Below are positions 61,856 to 64,000 of a stretch of 64,000 bases of DNA, in pieces (the stretch's first letter is position 1; every line of letters begins with the position of its first letter). The notes below the pieces were generated by a model. It was not told the DNA's origin, made no database searches, and saw nothing but the letters and a program-made list of their open reading frames with translations. Origin of the DNA: Shouchella patagoniensis (GTDB taxonomy: Bacteria > Bacillota > Bacilli > Bacillales > Bacillaceae_D); NCBI RefSeq assembly GCF_002019705.1, contig NZ_KV917377.1, positions 3,383,649-3,447,648 of the forward strand, given 5' to 3'. The translations under genes were made by a program, and so were the position numbers.

Positions 61856-63376
61856 ATGAAGAAATGGAAGCAGTGGCACAAAATAACTGCAATTGGTGTT
61901 GGGTTAGTTGCTTTAACAGGGTGTAATGGAAACGAAAACAATGAAAGCGCTTCCTCTAGTGGTGATGCGATAGATGATGGAAGCCCGGTGGAATTTTCAA
62001 TTATGGCTAACCTGCATACAGCTGAAGTGCCAGATAAGAAAGTTCAAACTTTATTAGAAGAAGCAACAAATACGAAGCTCGATATTCAATGGGTGCCTGA
62101 CAGCAACTATGAAGAACGTCTGAATACAGCATTTGCAACAGGTTCACTGCCTCAAGCTGTTTATATGAAGAACCAGACGACGTATGAACAATTTAAAGAT
62201 GCCATTCGTGATGATCAATTCTGGGAGCTTGGACCTTATCTAGATGAATTTGAAAACTTGAAAAATTTAAAGCCAGAAGTCGTTGAAAATACAATGGTAG
62301 ACGGAAAAATGTATGCCTTGTATCAGGGCAGACCGTTAGCACGTTCAGGACTGATTTATAGAAAAGACTGGGCTGACAATTTAGGCATAGATGCACCTAC
62401 CAATGTAGAGGAATTTATGGAGATGGCGCGCGCGTTCACTGAAGATGATCCAGATGGAAACGGCAAGGATGACACATTTGGCTTAACGGATCGAAATGAC
62501 CTTGTTTATGGTGCGTTTAAATCCGTTGCTTCTTGGTTCGGTACTCCAAATGGATGGGGAGAGCAAGATGGGGAGCTTCTTCCAGAATTTATGTTTGATG
62601 AATACATTGACACACTTGATTACTTAAAAGAGCTTCATGAAAACGGTTATATGAATCAAGACTTTCCGGTAACAAGCAAACCGGATCAACAAGCGCTTCT
62701 GAAAAACGGAACGGCGGGCATGTATGTTGGCTCGATGGGAGATGTTGTTTCTTTATACGCTGATGCGTCTCAAAACAATCCTGACCTTGAATTTGATGTG
62801 CACAACTATGTTGAAGGCCCTGATGGTGAATACAACATTTGGGCGATTCCAGGGTATGGGAACCTTGTTATTTTTCCTAAATCGTCTGTAGAAACAGAAG
62901 AAGAGTTAAAGGGGATTCTCTCTTTTTATAACCAAATGATGGAACCAGACAATGCGAATTTAATTTTCTGGGGAGTTGAAGGCGAACATTACGATGTAGA
63001 AGAGGATCAAGCTGTGGCGATTGAAGACACACAAAAAACAGACCGTGAAGTGAAGCCGTATCAGTCGATCGAGATCGGTGAAGCGGAAACAAACGGCCGT
63101 TATCTTGGTAAGAGTAATTATGAAGCAAAGACAAAAGCAGATGAACTGGAAATCGACAATGAATCATACCTTGTCCATGATCCTACAATTACACTTGATT
63201 CACCTACCATGCAAACCCATGGGGAACGCCTGCAACAAATTATTAATGATGCAACGTACCAATATATCTTAGGTCAGACAGATCTGGAAGGGTTTGAAAA
63301 AGCAATTGAGACATGGAAAACGCAAGGTGGAGAAGATGTAATAAACGAAATTAATGAATCCTACGAACAACAATAA
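61856..63376 (+). CDS. Carbohydrate ABC transporter substrate-binding lipoprotein (LplA/YtcQ type)
   Basis: 506 residues. Lipoprotein signal with LTGC (Cys23), acidic linker, then a large solute-binding domain (NTKLDIQWVPDSNYEERLNTAFATGSLPQAVYMKN, the usual LplA/YtcQ opening). DPDGNGKDDTFGL is the typical EF-hand-like calcium loop. ATG at 61856 behind GGTGGGGACAAGG. In Bacillus such proteins take up pectin oligosaccharides with YteP/YtcP permeases; the substrate is inferred from context. Confidence 0.9.
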   Translation: MKKWKQWHKITAIGVGLVALTGCNGNENNESASSSGDAIDDGSPVEFSIMANLHTAEVPDKKVQTLLEEATNTKLDIQWVPDSNYEERLNTAFATGSLPQAVYMKNQTTYEQFKDAIRDDQFWELGPYLDEFENLKNLKPEVVENTMVDGKMYALYQGRPLARSGLIYRKDWADNLGIDAPTNVEEFMEMARAFTEDDPDGNGKDDTFGLTDRNDLVYGAFKSVASWFGTPNGWGEQDGELLPEFMFDEYIDTLDYLKELHENGYMNQDFPVTSKPDQQALLKNGTAGMYVGSMGDVVSLYADASQNNPDLEFDVHNYVEGPDGEYNIWAIPGYGNLVIFPKSSVETEEELKGILSFYNQMMEPDNANLIFWGVEGEHYDVEEDQAVAIEDTQKTDREVKPYQSIEIGEAETNGRYLGKSNYEAKTKADELEIDNESYLVHDPTITLDSPTMQTHGERLQQIINDATYQYILGQTDLEGFEKAIETWKTQGGEDVINEINESYEQQ

Positions 63377-63392
63377 ATGTCGGATTTAAGTC

Positions 63393-63417
63393 AAGAGCAG
63401 AGCTTCGCTTTGCTCTT
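63393..63417 (+). other. mRNA hairpin between binding-protein and permease genes
   Basis: AAGAGCA pairs with TGCTCTT, with inner AG/CT pairs around a TTCG-type loop, and no T-run. Such hairpins commonly stabilise the binding-protein mRNA relative to the permease genes. Confidence 0.55.
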
Positions 63418-63452
63418 GCTACATACAAATGAAAAGAGAAAAGAGGTGTGGA

Positions 63453-64000
63453 ATGGAGAGTCCATTGACAGTAGGAAAAAAACAGGTGCTGACAAAAGCA
63501 GAACGCCGCAATGAACTATGGAGAAAAATTAAGAAAAACAAATGGATCTATTTAATGATTGCTCCAGGGATTCTGTATTTCTTTGTTTATAAATACATTC
63601 CCATGTACGGACTTATCATTGCATTTCAAGATTATAAACCTTACTTAGGAATTACTGGAAGTGAGTGGGTTGGTTTTGACCATTTCCGACGCTTGTTTGC
63701 GGATCCTGATTTTTGGATGATTTTCCGGAATACGTTAGTCTTATTTGCGCTTCAAGTTTGTATTTCATTTCCTGTTCCTATTATTCTCGCACTCATGTTA
63801 AATGAATTGCGCAACCGAGCGTACCAACGAACAATTCAGACAGTCATCTACATTCCTCACTTTATGTCTTGGGTTGTTATCGTCTCGATCAGTTATGTGA
63901 TGTTGACACTCGATGGAGGAATTATTAACAACATTTTGCGGTCGTTGCAATTTGATCAGATCAATTTCTTACTTAATCCAGATTGGTTCCGCCCAATGTA
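63453..64000 (+). CDS. Carbohydrate ABC transporter permease (LplB/YteP type), cut by the window end
   Basis: At least 182 codons, open to the last base. The N-terminal KKNKWIYLMIAPGILYFFVYKYIPMYGLIIAFQDYKP is the LplB-type start, with the usual GFDHFRRLF segment and the LNELRNRAYQRTIQTVIYIPHFMSWVV stretch. Ribosome site AAAAGAGGTG. It pairs with the binding protein before it; the second permease should lie beyond the window. Confidence 0.9.
   Translation, partial: MESPLTVGKKQVLTKAERRNELWRKIKKNKWIYLMIAPGILYFFVYKYIPMYGLIIAFQDYKPYLGITGSEWVGFDHFRRLFADPDFWMIFRNTLVLFALQVCISFPVPIILALMLNELRNRAYQRTIQTVIYIPHFMSWVVIVSISYVMLTLDGGIINNILRSLQFDQINFLLNPDWFRPM

Noticed and set aside
1-64000. CRISPR arrays, prophage or integrative element
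   Set aside because: No regularly spaced direct repeats, integrase, transposase, capsid or attachment-site duplication was found.

Overview
The window looks like chromosome of a low-GC, Gram-positive, spore-forming Bacillaceae, probably an alkaliphilic Bacillus relative (Alkalihalobacillus/Shouchella type). The reasons are strong AGGAGG ribosome sites, frequent GTG and TTG starts, a Rap-Phr pair, a T-box leader, cre-like boxes, lipoproteins with Bacillus-style lipoboxes, acidic secreted proteins and a PL10 pectate lyase. There are no rRNA or tRNA genes, no CRISPR array and no recognisable insertion sequence. The genus is an inference.

Layout. 1-4.9 kb: a complete ascorbate-type PTS operon (PRD activator, EIIA, EIIB, EIIC, SIS-domain protein). 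5-49 kb: an accessory mosaic of short, mostly single-gene units. It holds an EcsAB-like ABC pair, a CynX-type MFS transporter, a FosX fosfomycin hydrolase, a Rap phosphatase overlapping its Phr peptide gene, alpha/beta hydrolases, GNAT acetyltransferases, an M28 peptidase, and a drug-efflux-type MFS gene behind a complete T-box. It also holds an ABC-F ribosome-protection gene behind a peptide-and-terminator leader, plus many small or broken genes (frameshifts, internal stops, truncations).

39.7-46 kb: a LacI regulator, a Gfo/Idh/MocA oxidoreductase, a carbohydrate ABC importer and a sugar isomerase. An identical 18-bp palindrome lies ahead of the regulator and of the operon. 46.5-48.5 kb: PEP-dependent dihydroxyacetone kinase (dhaKLM). 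51.8-64 kb: a pectin/uronate locus with a DeoR-family regulator, kduD, kduI, uxaC, a uronate dehydrogenase-like gene, secreted PL10 pectate lyase, an AraC regulator, a YesS-like membrane regulator, and a solute-binding protein and permease of the LplA/LplB type, the permease cut by the window end. The likely flow is extracellular cleavage of pectate, uptake of oligogalacturonides, and conversion of unsaturated and saturated uronates inside the cell.

Most notable non-coding signals: two intergenic copies, 39.6 kb apart, of an array of four DnaA-box-like nonamers with identical spacing (offsets 0, 20, 51, 93) but unrelated spacer sequence; tandem 10-bp GTTY repeats at the deoR and kduD promoters; a dnaX-type slippery heptamer exactly where an SDR reading frame breaks; and two short genes whose strong ribosome sites point at AUU or AUC start codons. 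All protein assignments come from reading motifs and recalling families; no database search was run.
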